Positions 17,146 to 25,538 of a stretch of 64,000 nucleotides of DNA are shown here, piece after piece; the stretch's first letter is position 1; each line of letters begins with the position of its first letter. The translations under genes and the position numbers were made by a program. Location: contig JAFLEH010000001.1 in NCBI GenBank assembly GCA_017301995.1, positions 186,001-250,000 on the forward strand. The letters are read 5' to 3'. The notes beneath the pieces are model-generated. The model worked only from the letters and a program-made list of their open reading frames with translations. It did no database searches and was not told the origin of the DNA. The DNA is from Verrucomicrobiota bacterium (GTDB taxonomy: Bacteria > Verrucomicrobiota > Verrucomicrobiia > Verrucomicrobiales > Akkermansiaceae).

Positions 17146-17631
17146 ATGATCGGCATCGGCTACGACGTCCACCGTTTCGCGGAAAACCGCAAACTCATCC
17201 TCGGGGGCGTGGAGATCCCCCACCATCTCGGCCTTGACGGACATTCGGATGCGGATGTCCTCTGCCACGCCATCGCCGACGCTTTGTTAGGCGCGCTCGG
17301 CGAACCCGATATCGGCCATTTCTTCCCACCCGGAGACCCCGCCTGTGCCGGTATTTCATCGCTGCTCATCCTAAGGAAATGCAGGGAAATCCTGAAATCC
17401 CGGAAATGTGTGATTGAAAATGTGGACACCTCCCTGATCGCGGAGGCGCCGAAGATCCTACCCTATCGCGATGCGATGAAATCCAGCATCGCCAAGGCGC
17501 TCGGCATCCGGCCCGAAAAGGTGGGGGTCAAGGCCACCACCAACGAAGGTCTTGGATTCATCGGGCGTCGCGAGGGCATCGCCGCCATGGCCGTTGTCCA
17601 GATCGAGGACCAATCCGACATCCCGTTCTAA
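17146..17631 (+). CDS. ispF: 2-C-methyl-D-erythritol 2,4-cyclodiphosphate synthase
   Basis: 161 residues, full length. IspF forms the cyclic diphosphate intermediate of the MEP isoprenoid pathway as a zinc-dependent trimer. Motifs: IGYDVHRF (metal Asp and His), LDGHSDADVLCHAIADALLGA (zinc histidine) and DIGHFFPPGDP, then VKATTNEGLGFIGR at the C-terminus. Start ATG 17146 lies 14 bp after the phosphatase stop, and the next gene starts 6 bp after this stop, so the three probably form an operon. IspD is not in the window. Confidence 0.97.
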   Translation: MIGIGYDVHRFAENRKLILGGVEIPHHLGLDGHSDADVLCHAIADALLGALGEPDIGHFFPPGDPACAGISSLLILRKCREILKSRKCVIENVDTSLIAEAPKILPYRDAMKSSIAKALGIRPEKVGVKATTNEGLGFIGRREGIAAMAVVQIEDQSDIPF

Positions 17632-17637
17632 CCGAGA

Positions 17638-18564
17638 ATGACCCGCCGTTCCCTTACCCGTTACGCCTGGCTATCGATCGCGGCGGCGGTCACCACCATC
17701 GCGCTCAAGGCGCTGGCCTACTGGCTCACCGGCTCGGTGGGCCTGCTTTCGGACGCGCTCGAATCGCTTGTCAATCTGGTGGGCGGGCTGATGGCGCTCT
17801 CGATGCTCACCATCGCGGCGCGTCCCGCCGACGAAGACCACGCCTACGGTCACGGCAAGGCGGAGTATTTCTCCAGCGGCGTGGAGGGCGCGCTGATCCT
17901 GGTGGCCGCGATCAGCATCGCCGCGGCGGCGATCAACCGGCTTCTCCATCCCTCGGCGCTCTCGGAGGTCGGTCTCGGTCTCGCCGTTTCCGCGGTTTCG
18001 TCCGCGCTGAATCTCGCGGTGGCGCTGCTGCTGCTGCGGGTGGGCCGGCTGGAGCACTCGATCACCCTGGAGGCCAACGCCCATCATCTTCTAACCGACG
18101 TTTGGACTTCGATCGGGGTGCTGATCGGTGTGGCGGGCGTCGTTTTCACCGGCTGGCTCTGGCTGGATCCGGTGGTGGCCCTGCTGGTGGCCGCCAATAT
18201 CCTCTGGACCGGCACGCGCATCGTCTGGAAGTCGATTTCCGGGCTGATGGACCCCGCTCTACCGCCAGGGGACCTGGCCACCATTCATGCGGTGCTCGAT
18301 CGTTTCCGCGGCGAGAATGTCCAGTTCCATGCCTTGCGCACCCGGCAGGCTGGAGCGCTGAGGTTCGTGTCCGTTCACGTGCTGGTGCCCGGCGCATGGA
18401 CCGTCCACCATGGCCACGAACTGGTCGAGCGCATCGAGACGGAGATGTCCGAGGCACTTCCCAACAGCCACGTCTTCACCCACCTCGAATCGCTGGACGA
18501 TCCCGCCTCCTGGGAGGACGAGGATCTGATCCGGGGCGGGCGAAACTCCCACCCGACCCCGTAA
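17638..18564 (+). CDS. Cation diffusion facilitator (CDF) metal exporter
   Basis: 308 residues with about six membrane helices and a cytoplasmic C-terminal domain. The metal-site motifs are LLSDALESLVNL in helix 2 and ANAHHLLTDVWTS in helix 5, giving the DxxxE-like and HxxxD pairs, with PADEDHAYGHGKAEYF in between. CDF proteins export Zn, Fe, Mn or Co by proton antiport across the inner membrane. The helix-5 HxxxD pattern is of the type seen in Zn/Fe members, but metal choice is not certain. It is the last gene of the IMPase-ispF run and is followed by hairpin-rich intergenic DNA. Confidence 0.92.
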   Translation: MTRRSLTRYAWLSIAAAVTTIALKALAYWLTGSVGLLSDALESLVNLVGGLMALSMLTIAARPADEDHAYGHGKAEYFSSGVEGALILVAAISIAAAAINRLLHPSALSEVGLGLAVSAVSSALNLAVALLLLRVGRLEHSITLEANAHHLLTDVWTSIGVLIGVAGVVFTGWLWLDPVVALLVAANILWTGTRIVWKSISGLMDPALPPGDLATIHAVLDRFRGENVQFHALRTRQAGALRFVSVHVLVPGAWTVHHGHELVERIETEMSEALPNSHVFTHLESLDDPASWEDEDLIRGGRNSHPTP

Positions 18565-18596
18565 GATGGCGTGTTCTCCATGGCCATGTCTGCTCC

Positions 18597-18673
18597 GTAG
18601 CCGCTCTCGCGAGAGCGTGGCCTCCCAGGTCCCGTCGTGCCCGCCCCGGCCACCTTCTCACGAAGGCGGCTAC
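18597..18673. repeat. REPIN-like element: two inverted hairpin arms
   Basis: Two 26-base arms (18597-18622 and 18648-18673) are imperfect inverted copies. Each begins or ends with GTAGCCGC / GCGGCTAC and GGCC at its inner side, separated by 25 bp. Each arm also folds by itself (GCTCTCGCGAGAGC on the left; CCTTC with GAAGG on the right). This two-level symmetry is the hallmark of REPINs, REP pairs mobilised by RAYT transposases. No second copy and no RAYT gene is visible in the window. Confidence 0.65.
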
Positions 18674-18764
18674 ATGAAATAGCGCACTATCCGGAAGTTC
18701 TCATCGCCAAGTGGGGGAACCGGATGATCCGCGTGCGGCATTTTCATTGGCACCTCACCCACAT

Positions 18765-18818
18765 GCCGACGAGGACGTCGGCGTTCCCTGCATCCGATGC
18801 CGACGGAGCGTCGTCGGC
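18765..18818. repeat. Pair of short GCCGAC...GTCGGC hairpins
   Basis: Hairpin A (18765-18782) is GCCGAC-GAGGAC-GTCGGC. Hairpin B (18799-18818) has a 7-bp stem, GCCGACG-GAGCGT-CGTCGGC. Both are followed by the same CGTTCCC word, so this is a short tandem duplication. They lie 11 bp beyond the stop of the convergent pseudopilin gene and could serve as a factor-independent boundary, but no T-run follows. They may be a second REP family. Confidence 0.6.
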
Positions 18819-18829
18819 GTTCCCCGCCA

Positions 18830-19765
18830 TCACATGCTCGGCAGTTCGACGAGCTTCGAGTAGTGGAACGAGTTGCGGGCCATCAGCTTGGAAAGCGCGT
18901 CGCCCTTGAGCTTGGAGTTCTGCATCTGGCGGATACCGGTGTCGGTCAGGACCGTCAGGGAAACTTCCATCGCGGCGAGGCGTCCGGCCTTGAGTTCGTC
19001 GATGGTCACGTTGGAGTTCGGCGAGGCATCCAGTTCGATGCCGGTGCCGAGAATCCGGAAGCTGGTGGCGCGGCCGCCGGCGGCGGTGGGTCCCATCGAG
19101 ACCGGGACGGTGAACCGGACCGCATCCGGAGTTCCCGCGTTCTTCACCACTTCCACATGGAAGGTCATGCTGAATTGATAGACGTTTTCGCAAACGAAGT
19201 TTTCCACATCGGTCACCTGGGTGCGATAGGCTTGGAACGCGGTCGCCAGGTCGGTCTTGCCGAGCAGATTCTGGAACGCCTCGTCCGGGTTGACCAACAG
19301 GCGGTAGAGCGTGAACGTCGAGAAACGGTCACGGTTTCCATCGACCGGATTCTTGTAGTCCAACTGATAGGAAACGCAGGAAACATCGCCGCCTTTGTCC
19401 ACGTTGGGGTCGTTGATTTTCCCGTCGTAGCGGTCCGTCACGGCGGAGAACAGCACGAGGTTGGCGGCGTTGGAGCTTTGATAGGAGCCTGATCCCGGAA
19501 GGTTTTTCGAGCTTTCGGCGGAGAGCCACTCGAAATTGTTCCCCTTGCGGGTGACCAGCGATTCGAAGTCGCGGGCCAGCGAGTCCACCATGAATTTTGC
19601 CTGACGGGCGGCTCGGATCTCCGCGCGGCTGCGGTTCCACGCGTCCACCGCGACGGCGGTGACGGAGACAAGGATCGAGGCGATGATGGTCGTGATGGCC
19701 ATTGCCACCAGCAACTCGACCAAGGTGAACCCCCGGCGGATGGATTGGGACCGATTGGTGATCAT
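18830..19765 (-). CDS. Type IV pilin-like (pseudopilin) protein, Verru_Chthon cassette C-like
   Basis: 311 residues. A prepilin leader ends at RRG and is followed by FTLVELLVAMAITTIIASIL (cleavage before F, glutamate at +5), then a long soluble domain. Third and last of three consecutive pseudopilin genes on the minus strand (20 bp gap). Three-gene sets of this kind with similar sizes occur in Verrucomicrobium and Chthoniobacter as the Verru_Chthon cassette, whose protein C this one resembles; its export and function are unknown. The leader implies processing by a prepilin peptidase, which is not encoded here. Cassette member identity is inferred from size and order only. Confidence 0.8.
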   Translation of the reverse strand: MITNRSQSIRRGFTLVELLVAMAITTIIASILVSVTAVAVDAWNRSRAEIRAARQAKFMVDSLARDFESLVTRKGNNFEWLSAESSKNLPGSGSYQSSNAANLVLFSAVTDRYDGKINDPNVDKGGDVSCVSYQLDYKNPVDGNRDRFSTFTLYRLLVNPDEAFQNLLGKTDLATAFQAYRTQVTDVENFVCENVYQFSMTFHVEVVKNAGTPDAVRFTVPVSMGPTAAGGRATSFRILGTGIELDASPNSNVTIDELKAGRLAAMEVSLTVLTDTGIRQMQNSKLKGDALSKLMARNSFHYSKLVELPSM

Positions 19766-19785
19766 GGATTTGGAGGGTTATGGGT

Positions 19786-20505
19786 TTAGCGGCGGACGGC
19801 CAGATTCCGGCTGAACACGGGCTTGCCCGAGCTACGGAATTTCTTCTTGAACGTCTCACTCATGAAAAACTGGGAGCTATTTGCGGGCATGCTGTAAAAA
19901 TCGGCGGAAAACGCGATCACCGCATCCTTGTAGTCGTCCGGGCTTCCCACCGGTGTTCCCTCTTGCATGTCGCGGACTTCGCCTTCGGCACCGGTGATGA
20001 GGCCGCTGCCCTTTTCATACACCAACTGGGTGCATTTCACCACGAAAACAGGCCCTTCCACGGCCTCCAGATCCTTGGAAAACTGGGGATCGCTCATCCG
20101 GCGGAGAATCGGCTGAACCACAAAATCGCGACCCGCGACTCCGTTGGAGCTGCGCACCACCGGCTCGAGGGTACCGTCGCTGCGCTGTTTGCCCGGATCT
20201 CCCCGGTATTGATAGATGCAAAGCGCGTTGCTGGGGTCGTTGGATTTCTTCACCCACTCGAAGGCCTTGTCGAAACCGGTTTTGATATCCCCGCTTTGTT
20301 GTCCGCTGCGGAGAGTTCCCAGTTCGCGTTCAAGGGTGGACGCGAGGCGGTCGGCCTCCTGGACGTTGATCGACTTGCGGATCCCCGCCATGGCAGGACC
20401 AAACACATACATGAAGGCGGTGAGCAGAACGGCGAGCACACCGATGGCAATCACCGTCTCCATCAGAGTGAAGCCGGAACGCTTGCGTAAAATTGCGGTT
20501 TTCAT
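19786..20505 (-). CDS. Type IV pilin-like (pseudopilin) protein, Verru_Chthon cassette B-like
   Basis: 239 residues. Leader RKRSG, then FTLMETVIAIGVLAVLLTAFMY (glutamate at +5), followed by a mainly beta/helical soluble part with no metal or catalytic motif I recognise. It lies 9 bp downstream of the D-like gene and 20 bp upstream of the C-like gene, all co-directional. The segment RKSINVQEADRLASTLERELG looks like the amphipathic extension of the N-terminal helix typical of pseudopilins. Assignment to the B-like member is by size and hydrophobic leader. Confidence 0.8.
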   Translation of the reverse strand: MKTAILRKRSGFTLMETVIAIGVLAVLLTAFMYVFGPAMAGIRKSINVQEADRLASTLERELGTLRSGQQSGDIKTGFDKAFEWVKKSNDPSNALCIYQYRGDPGKQRSDGTLEPVVRSSNGVAGRDFVVQPILRRMSDPQFSKDLEAVEGPVFVVKCTQLVYEKGSGLITGAEGEVRDMQEGTPVGSPDDYKDAVIAFSADFYSMPANSSQFFMSETFKKKFRSSGKPVFSRNLAVRR

Positions 20506-20514
20506 GGAATTGGA

Positions 20515-21204
20515 TTAAAACTTGGAGACATCACCGTGAGTCAGAATCTGGCTCGGATCGCGGAAAATCGAGGTCGCGCCGTTTCTCCAGATCACGAAGC
20601 CCCCGAAGTCGCGCTTGGCGCTGGCAACAGTCTTTGGGTGCCTTTCCCCGATAGGCAGCGTGCCAGTGCCCACCACAAAGCTGGCGCCCGGTGTGGTGCA
20701 GATTCCCTCGGAGTTGAACTCGTAAATGTAATACTCACCGGAATATTCGCGCTTGACGTTCGAAAGGGTGATCCGGTCCAGCGAACCGGAGCCATTCTTG
20801 TGGTTCCGCTTGCTGAGGTCGGTGCTGTAATAAACCTTGTCCGGCAGCGTGGCACCGCGGGAGGCCAGCACCCAATCGCTTTTTTGCTCGTTGGTCACCG
20901 GGTCGATCTCCTTGTAGGCGACCACCATCCGGCGCAGGTAGGTGTCGCGGTTGCGCGGGTCCTGAACGCTGACCAAGACGGCCGCGCTGGTGCGTTTTCC
21001 GATGGCAAGGGACCGGGCTTCCTCAAAAACCGCCTCGCTGGTCGAAACGGCGGTGGAAACCCCCTTGCCCCCGGCCATGCCGTTGAGACCGACGATGGAA
21101 ACCGTCATCAGGATGGAAATTATCGCGATCACGGTGAGCAACTCCACAAGGGAGAAACCGGATTTCCGCAGGATTTTGGTGTGAACGGGAGGGTTTGATC
21201 GCAT
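20515..21204 (-). CDS. Type IV pilin-like (pseudopilin) protein, Verru_Chthon cassette D-like
   Basis: 229 residues from ATG 21204 (MRSNPPVHTKILRKSG); an upstream in-frame start at 21261 is less likely. Leader RKSG then FSLVELLTVIAIISILMTV, with glutamate at +5 and a GspH-type organisation: the soluble part resembles minor pseudopilins (VFEEARSLAIGKRTSAAVLV; YYIYEFNSEGICTTPG). It is the first gene of the three-gene set, with a divergent or separate promoter in the 70 bp before galE's stop. The large partner protein A of the described cassette is not found next to it. Confidence 0.8.
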   Translation of the reverse strand: MRSNPPVHTKILRKSGFSLVELLTVIAIISILMTVSIVGLNGMAGGKGVSTAVSTSEAVFEEARSLAIGKRTSAAVLVSVQDPRNRDTYLRRMVVAYKEIDPVTNEQKSDWVLASRGATLPDKVYYSTDLSKRNHKNGSGSLDRITLSNVKREYSGEYYIYEFNSEGICTTPGASFVVGTGTLPIGERHPKTVASAKRDFGGFVIWRNGATSIFRDPSQILTHGDVSKF

Positions 21205-21274
21205 GGTAGGGCGTCGTTGTTCGGAGGGGAATATGCCACCGCCCCGGCGGTTGGCAAGCAATTAGCGAAAATTC

Positions 21275-22291
21275 CTAGGATGCCGAACCATTGGCCGGAA
21301 AACGCCCCTTCCGTGGCCCGCTCATCCACAGCCAAGCGGGCCGGATCATGTCGCGCACGTCGCGGTGGACCGCTTCCCAGCCCAGCAGTTCCTTGGCCAG
21401 CGAGGGGTCCGCCACCAGCATCGGCGGGTCACCTTCGCGTCGGGGGCCGTATTTCACGGGCACCTCGCGTCCGGTGATTTCCTCGGCGGCATTGATAATC
21501 TCGCGTACCGAAACTCCCACCCCGGTACCGAGGTTGCAGCGCACCGAAGCGCCGCCCTCCGCCAAATGGTCCAGCGCCATGGCATGGGCGGATGCCAGAT
21601 CGTCCACGTGAATGTAGTCCCGGATGCAGGTGCCGTCCGGCGTCGGGTAGTCGGTCCCGAAAACCTCCAGAAACTCGATTTCCCCGGTGACCGCCATCAG
21701 AACCCGCGGGATGAGGTGGGTTTCCGGCCGGTGATCTTCGCCGATCAGCCCGTCCGCGGAGCTGCCGCTGGCGTTGAAATAGCGCAGGCAGGCGCTGCGG
21801 AGTCCCCAGGCGTGGTCGCAATCCGCGAGGATCTGCTCGACCATCAGCTTGCTGCGACCGTAAGGGTTGATCGGATTCTGGGTGTTGGTTTCGGTGATCG
21901 GCACTTTGTTGGGCACTCCATAGGTGGCGCAAGTGGAGGAAAACACGAACACCTTGCAGCCGAATTCCTGCATCACCTGAAGCAAAACCACCGGTTCCGC
22001 CGTGTTGTTTTCGTAGTATTTCAGCGGATCGGTCACCGACTCGCCGACAAACGCGAAGGCCGCGAAGTGGATCACCGCCCCGAAACGATGGCGCTCGAAA
22101 AGGCCGCGCAACAGGTCGCGGTCGCCCACATCCCCCACCACCAGTTCCACTCCCGGATCGACGATCGCCTGATCGTGGCCGTAAACGAGATTGTCGAGCA
22201 CGACGATTTTCCGGTTCTGGGATGCCAAAAGGCGGACGGTATGGGAACCGATGTAACCGGCTCCTCCTGTGACGAGAATGGGCGCTTGCAT
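21275..22291 (-). CDS. galE: UDP-glucose 4-epimerase
   Basis: 338 residues, full length SDR-extended enzyme interconverting UDP-glucose and UDP-galactose (Leloir pathway and surface glycans). Rossmann motif GGAGYIGSH at residue ~9; HFAAFAFVGES; catalytic Ser/Tyr/Lys as SSTCATYG and YGRSKLMVEQ; substrate region RYFNASG; CIRDYIHVDDLA. The start ATG 22291 is divergent from the lipoprotein gene at 22412, leaving a 120-bp shared promoter region. No gal or other sugar-nucleotide gene adjoins, so it could serve either metabolism or lipopolysaccharide synthesis. Confidence 0.95.
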   Translation of the reverse strand: MQAPILVTGGAGYIGSHTVRLLASQNRKIVVLDNLVYGHDQAIVDPGVELVVGDVGDRDLLRGLFERHRFGAVIHFAAFAFVGESVTDPLKYYENNTAEPVVLLQVMQEFGCKVFVFSSTCATYGVPNKVPITETNTQNPINPYGRSKLMVEQILADCDHAWGLRSACLRYFNASGSSADGLIGEDHRPETHLIPRVLMAVTGEIEFLEVFGTDYPTPDGTCIRDYIHVDDLASAHAMALDHLAEGGASVRCNLGTGVGVSVREIINAAEEITGREVPVKYGPRREGDPPMLVADPSLAKELLGWEAVHRDVRDMIRPAWLWMSGPRKGRFPANGSAS

Positions 22292-22411
22292 GGATGAGGT
22301 GCCACAGCGAAGCCCATCCCGGACCCGCTTGTCAACCCGCCTCGCCTTCCCGACGAAAAAAATGCCGGGGATGCCTTGAATAAATTCCCGGGCGGCTTAC
22401 GTCTCAGGCGC

Positions 22412-23404
22412 ATGAGTAACAACCTCAGACTCTGGTCAACCCTCGCCGCCGGCGCCCTCTGCGCCATCTCTCTCAGTTCCTGCGACCCGAACTACTACTA
22501 CGCGGGCGGCGGGTATTACGATTCCGGCTCCTCCAGCTATGGCTACGGTGCGGGCTACGGATATGGCAACCCCGGGTTTTCCACGACGTTTTTCGTCAGC
22601 ACCGGCAATCCACGCTGGGGCTATGACCCCTATACCTACTGCTATTACGATTACACCCGCCGCTGCTACTACGACCCCTACCTCTACGGATACTATCCGT
22701 CGGGATATCGTCCCCACGCGGTCGTCGGCGTGCCGCATCCCCACGGCTACCGCTCCAACTATTGCCCGCCTCCGGTCCGCGTGACCAATGTAAACCTGCG
22801 GAACTATCAAAACCGGGCCACCGCCTACCACAGCACCGGCCATTCGTGGGCGCGACAGGTTCGCCAGCAGGACTACACGCCTCCCCGCTCGTTCCAGAAT
22901 TCGTCGCCCGACCGTTACCGGGGGCAAGCTTCGTATCCGCAGCCCGGTTACCGGCAGAACAACTCGGGCTGGCCGTCCCAGACGCAGCAAATGCCAAATC
23001 GCAATCAGCCGAACCGCTATCAGCCAAACTCCACCCCCAACGGATTCCAGCAGAATCACGTCCGTCCCTCCGGCGGAAACAACTACCGGAATCCATCGGG
23101 TGCGACCCAGCCCGGCCTACCCCAAAACTACCGGGTGCCGGTTGAAGTCCCGCAAAGCCAGCCCACGCCGGCCGCCCGATCGTGGAAGTCCCCCGCAAGG
23201 CAGAACCAGTCGCGGCCCCAGCCGTCCTTCGTTCCTCCTACCCCTCAGCCGGCTCCCCAACCGGCACCGCAACCCCGGATCGAACGCCCGGCCCCCCAGG
23301 AAAACCGCCAGCCGTCGGTATCCCCGCAGCCCGCGCCATCCGCACCCGCGGCCCCCTCAGGCCGCCACTCAGGCCGCGGATTCCGCAGCCTCGGCGAAGG
23401 CTGA
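22412..23404 (+). CDS. Low-complexity Tyr/Gly/Pro/Gln-rich lipoprotein
   Basis: 330 residues from ATG 22412 (MSNNLRLW). A lipoprotein signal ends in the lipobox LSSC (Cys at ~25). The mature chain is first Tyr/Gly-rich (YYYAGGGYYDSGSSS, then repeated YGYG and CYYDYTRR), with about 20 tyrosines in the first 100 residues. After that it is Gln/Asn/Pro-rich (QQMPNRNQPNRYQPNS; QPAPQPAPQPR) to the end. No globular domain is seen, and it is probably disordered and surface-linked. It converges on a discoidin-type lipoprotein gene with a strong hairpin between them. No family recognised. Confidence 0.72.
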   Translation: MSNNLRLWSTLAAGALCAISLSSCDPNYYYAGGGYYDSGSSSYGYGAGYGYGNPGFSTTFFVSTGNPRWGYDPYTYCYYDYTRRCYYDPYLYGYYPSGYRPHAVVGVPHPHGYRSNYCPPPVRVTNVNLRNYQNRATAYHSTGHSWARQVRQQDYTPPRSFQNSSPDRYRGQASYPQPGYRQNNSGWPSQTQQMPNRNQPNRYQPNSTPNGFQQNHVRPSGGNNYRNPSGATQPGLPQNYRVPVEVPQSQPTPAARSWKSPARQNQSRPQPSFVPPTPQPAPQPAPQPRIERPAPQENRQPSVSPQPAPSAPAAPSGRHSGRGFRSLGEG

Positions 23405-23423
23405 GCGAACATCCAAGCATTCC

Positions 23424-23453
23424 GGGTTCCCCGTGACTTCTACCGGGGAACCC
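23424..23453. terminator. Strong hairpin between two convergent genes
   Basis: GGGTTCCCCG (23424-23433) pairs perfectly with CGGGGAACCC (23444-23453), a 10-bp stem with a 10-base loop. It sits between the convergent stops at 23404 and 23440-23442 and overlaps the end of the minus gene. No T-run follows on either strand, so bidirectional termination is an inference. Confidence 0.5.
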
Positions 23454-24156
23454 CGTACACTTCGACCTCGGTGTAGTGGTTCATCTCGGTGGCGGTGCTG
23501 CCGGCGGAGTAGAGCCGGACGTAGCGTCCGGTGGCGCCTTTGCCATCGGCAATCAGTCCGAATCGCGATTCGGCATACGGCGAGTCGCTGCCCTTGCCCA
23601 ACTTCGAGGAATCGTCGTAGTCGTTGTTATAGAGCGTGGTGAACGCCCCGTCCTTGAACTCCGGATCATCGGAAACCCGGATCACCACGTCATGATAGGC
23701 CCGTCCATACGCGGGCGGCTTCGCCCCCTGGAAATAATGCCACACGCACACCGCGTGAACCGCCGCGCTCTTGCCCAAGTCGATCTGCACCCACTGGCTG
23801 CCGTCCAACAATTCGACGAAATAGCCCTCATCGCATTGCTTGTCGCCGTCGGTGATCAGCTCCAGCGACCCGATGATCGGATTGTCGTCGCTGCCGGTCA
23901 CCTTCGCGCCTTTGGAAAGCAGCGCAGTCCCCTTCGGGACATTGAATCGCGGCGGAGCTTCCGGAACCGGGACCAGGTTGGGCACTCCTTTCACCGGCTT
24001 CTCCGTTCCCCCCACCACCGCGGGCGGATAGTTGATGTCCAGCGGTTCTCCTCCGGCCGTCCCCCCGGCTCCCCCGCCCTGCGAAGGGCCCTTGCAGGAT
24101 GCCAGGAAAATCGGAACGGACGCGGCTAACAACAATAGCGGTGTTTTGTCTTTCAT
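23440..24156 (-). CDS. Discoidin-like (F5/8C-type) lipoprotein, copy 1
   Basis: 238 residues from ATG 24156 (MKDKTPLLLL); the open frame runs further upstream but there is no support for it. The lipobox is FLASC (Cys at ~21). A Gly-rich linker (GPSQGGGAGGTAGG) is followed by a beta-sandwich with F5/8C features (SQWVQIDLGKSAAVHAVCVW; DVVIRVSDDPEF; GRYVRLYSAGST; NHYTEVEVYG). Such domains bind carbohydrates on cell surfaces. It lies 20 bp after the stop of a Tat-exported oxidoreductase. The same gene pair occurs at 25939-28048, and the lipoproteins share long identical stretches (LYNNDYDDSSKLGKGSD; ESRFGLIADGKG), pointing to a duplicated two-gene module. Confidence 0.82.
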   Translation of the reverse strand: MKDKTPLLLLAASVPIFLASCKGPSQGGGAGGTAGGEPLDINYPPAVVGGTEKPVKGVPNLVPVPEAPPRFNVPKGTALLSKGAKVTGSDDNPIIGSLELITDGDKQCDEGYFVELLDGSQWVQIDLGKSAAVHAVCVWHYFQGAKPPAYGRAYHDVVIRVSDDPEFKDGAFTTLYNNDYDDSSKLGKGSDSPYAESRFGLIADGKGATGRYVRLYSAGSTATEMNHYTEVEVYGVPR

Positions 24157-24176
24157 GGTCGTGTGTGTTGGTGAAA

Positions 24177-25538
24177 TCAGACGGTTAGATAATCTTCCGG
24201 AAAATCGATGATCCGGCGCTCCCGCGCGGCGGCTTCCAGGTTCCAGACCATCACCTCGGTCGCGAACGCGGTGCGGGCGTCGCAGTTCGGTTTCTCCTCG
24301 CCACGGATGGCCGCGAAGAAGTTCTCCAAATGAGGCTGGTGCGCGGGTTTGTTGCATTCGCCCGGCAAAGTATATTCGGGCAACGGTCTCGACGGCTCGG
24401 AAAAGATCCGGTCCTTGTTTCTGCCAAAAAACTGCGACTCGGGAAACACCGGAACCACATAGCCCCGCTTCTCCAGATCCAGCCAACATGGGTCCGTGGC
24501 CAAAGTTCCGCTGGGCTCAATGCGCGTCCACACCGCATTCTCCGAAATCGTCACCGTGGAACGATCACCGATGAATCGCTCGAAGAACCCTCCGGTTCCT
24601 GAGGATGCCATCAGGGTCTGGAAAAACGCGCTCACGTTTCCGGCAGGCGTTTCGTATTCCAACAAACCCATCCAGGTGTCATACACGTCCCTGCCCTTGA
24701 ACACCACGCGATCACCCGTCGCCATTGCCGAACGCGGCGTCCCGCCGAGGAACCAATGGAGCACGTCGATGTGGTAACACGCCAGCGCACGCACCGGGCC
24801 GCCGCCAAACCCGCGGAAATTCCGCCAGTTCAGCAACTGGTGCATATCCCGGTATCCGTATCGGCCGAGCACATCGGGGGCAACCGATAGGCTGGGTTTG
24901 AACGGGACGTCCTGTGACGCTCTAGCCGATCGGTTCCACTGGGCGTTGAATCCGGATATGCGCCCACATATCTTGTGCCGCTGGACCAGTTGTTCCAACG
25001 TATATCGATACCGCGGATTGCTGCGCCGCTGGTAGCCAATCTGGCAGACACGGCCGGTTTCCTCCGCGGCTTTGACAATCTCCCGCGCCCCATCCAGCGT
25101 GTGGGCCATCATTTTCTCACAATACACATGCAGCCCCGCCCGCAGGCATTTCACCGTGTGCTCCGCATGCCAATGGTCCGGAGTGGCGACAATCACGGCA
25201 TCCAGCCCCTTCTCGGTGGCAAGCATCTCGTCGATGTCAACGTATGCCTTGGGCTTCCGCCTCTCGCGTCCGTAAACAAGTCCAGCAGCAACGCCGCGAC
25301 TGTAGCCCCATATATCACAAACCGCCTGGAAATGCAGTCCGGGGATGTTCTTCATGGCATCAAACAGAACCTGCCCCTGCTTACCAAACCCGACAACCGC
25401 CACATGGATCGCATCAGGTCCACCACCCGGAGAAACGGTGTTCTCACCCGGAGCGGCGGCGATCAATCCGCCACCCGCACCCGCCGCGGACAACGCGAGA
25501 AAATCACGGCGACTCAATCCGGATGGGACTCCTTTCAT
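24177..25538 (-). CDS. Tat-exported Gfo/Idh/MocA oxidoreductase, module copy 1
   Basis: 453 residues. Twin-arginine signal SRRDFLALSAAGAGGGLIAA (residues ~9-28), then Rossmann GFGKQGQVLFDAMKNI. The family lysine motif reads YCEKMMAHT: the common CEKP is replaced by CEKM, as in the paralog at 26651-28048. A conserved His-bearing segment (HIDVLHWFLGG) follows. Next downstream is a discoidin-like lipoprotein gene (20 bp). The substrate is unknown; an exported sugar or glycoside dehydrogenase is the inference, since the partner is a probable carbohydrate-binding lipoprotein. Start ATG 25538 has 400 bp of upstream intergenic DNA. Confidence 0.92.
   Translation of the reverse strand: MKGVPSGLSRRDFLALSAAGAGGGLIAAAPGENTVSPGGGPDAIHVAVVGFGKQGQVLFDAMKNIPGLHFQAVCDIWGYSRGVAAGLVYGRERRKPKAYVDIDEMLATEKGLDAVIVATPDHWHAEHTVKCLRAGLHVYCEKMMAHTLDGAREIVKAAEETGRVCQIGYQRRSNPRYRYTLEQLVQRHKICGRISGFNAQWNRSARASQDVPFKPSLSVAPDVLGRYGYRDMHQLLNWRNFRGFGGGPVRALACYHIDVLHWFLGGTPRSAMATGDRVVFKGRDVYDTWMGLLEYETPAGNVSAFFQTLMASSGTGGFFERFIGDRSTVTISENAVWTRIEPSGTLATDPCWLDLEKRGYVVPVFPESQFFGRNKDRIFSEPSRPLPEYTLPGECNKPAHQPHLENFFAAIRGEEKPNCDARTAFATEVMVWNLEAAARERRIIDFPEDYLTV

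Noticed and set aside
18565..18829. Possible tRNA or small RNA in the hairpin-rich gap
   Set aside because: The stems are paired REP-like arms and tandem hairpins; there is no cloverleaf, anticodon arm or CCA-type end.
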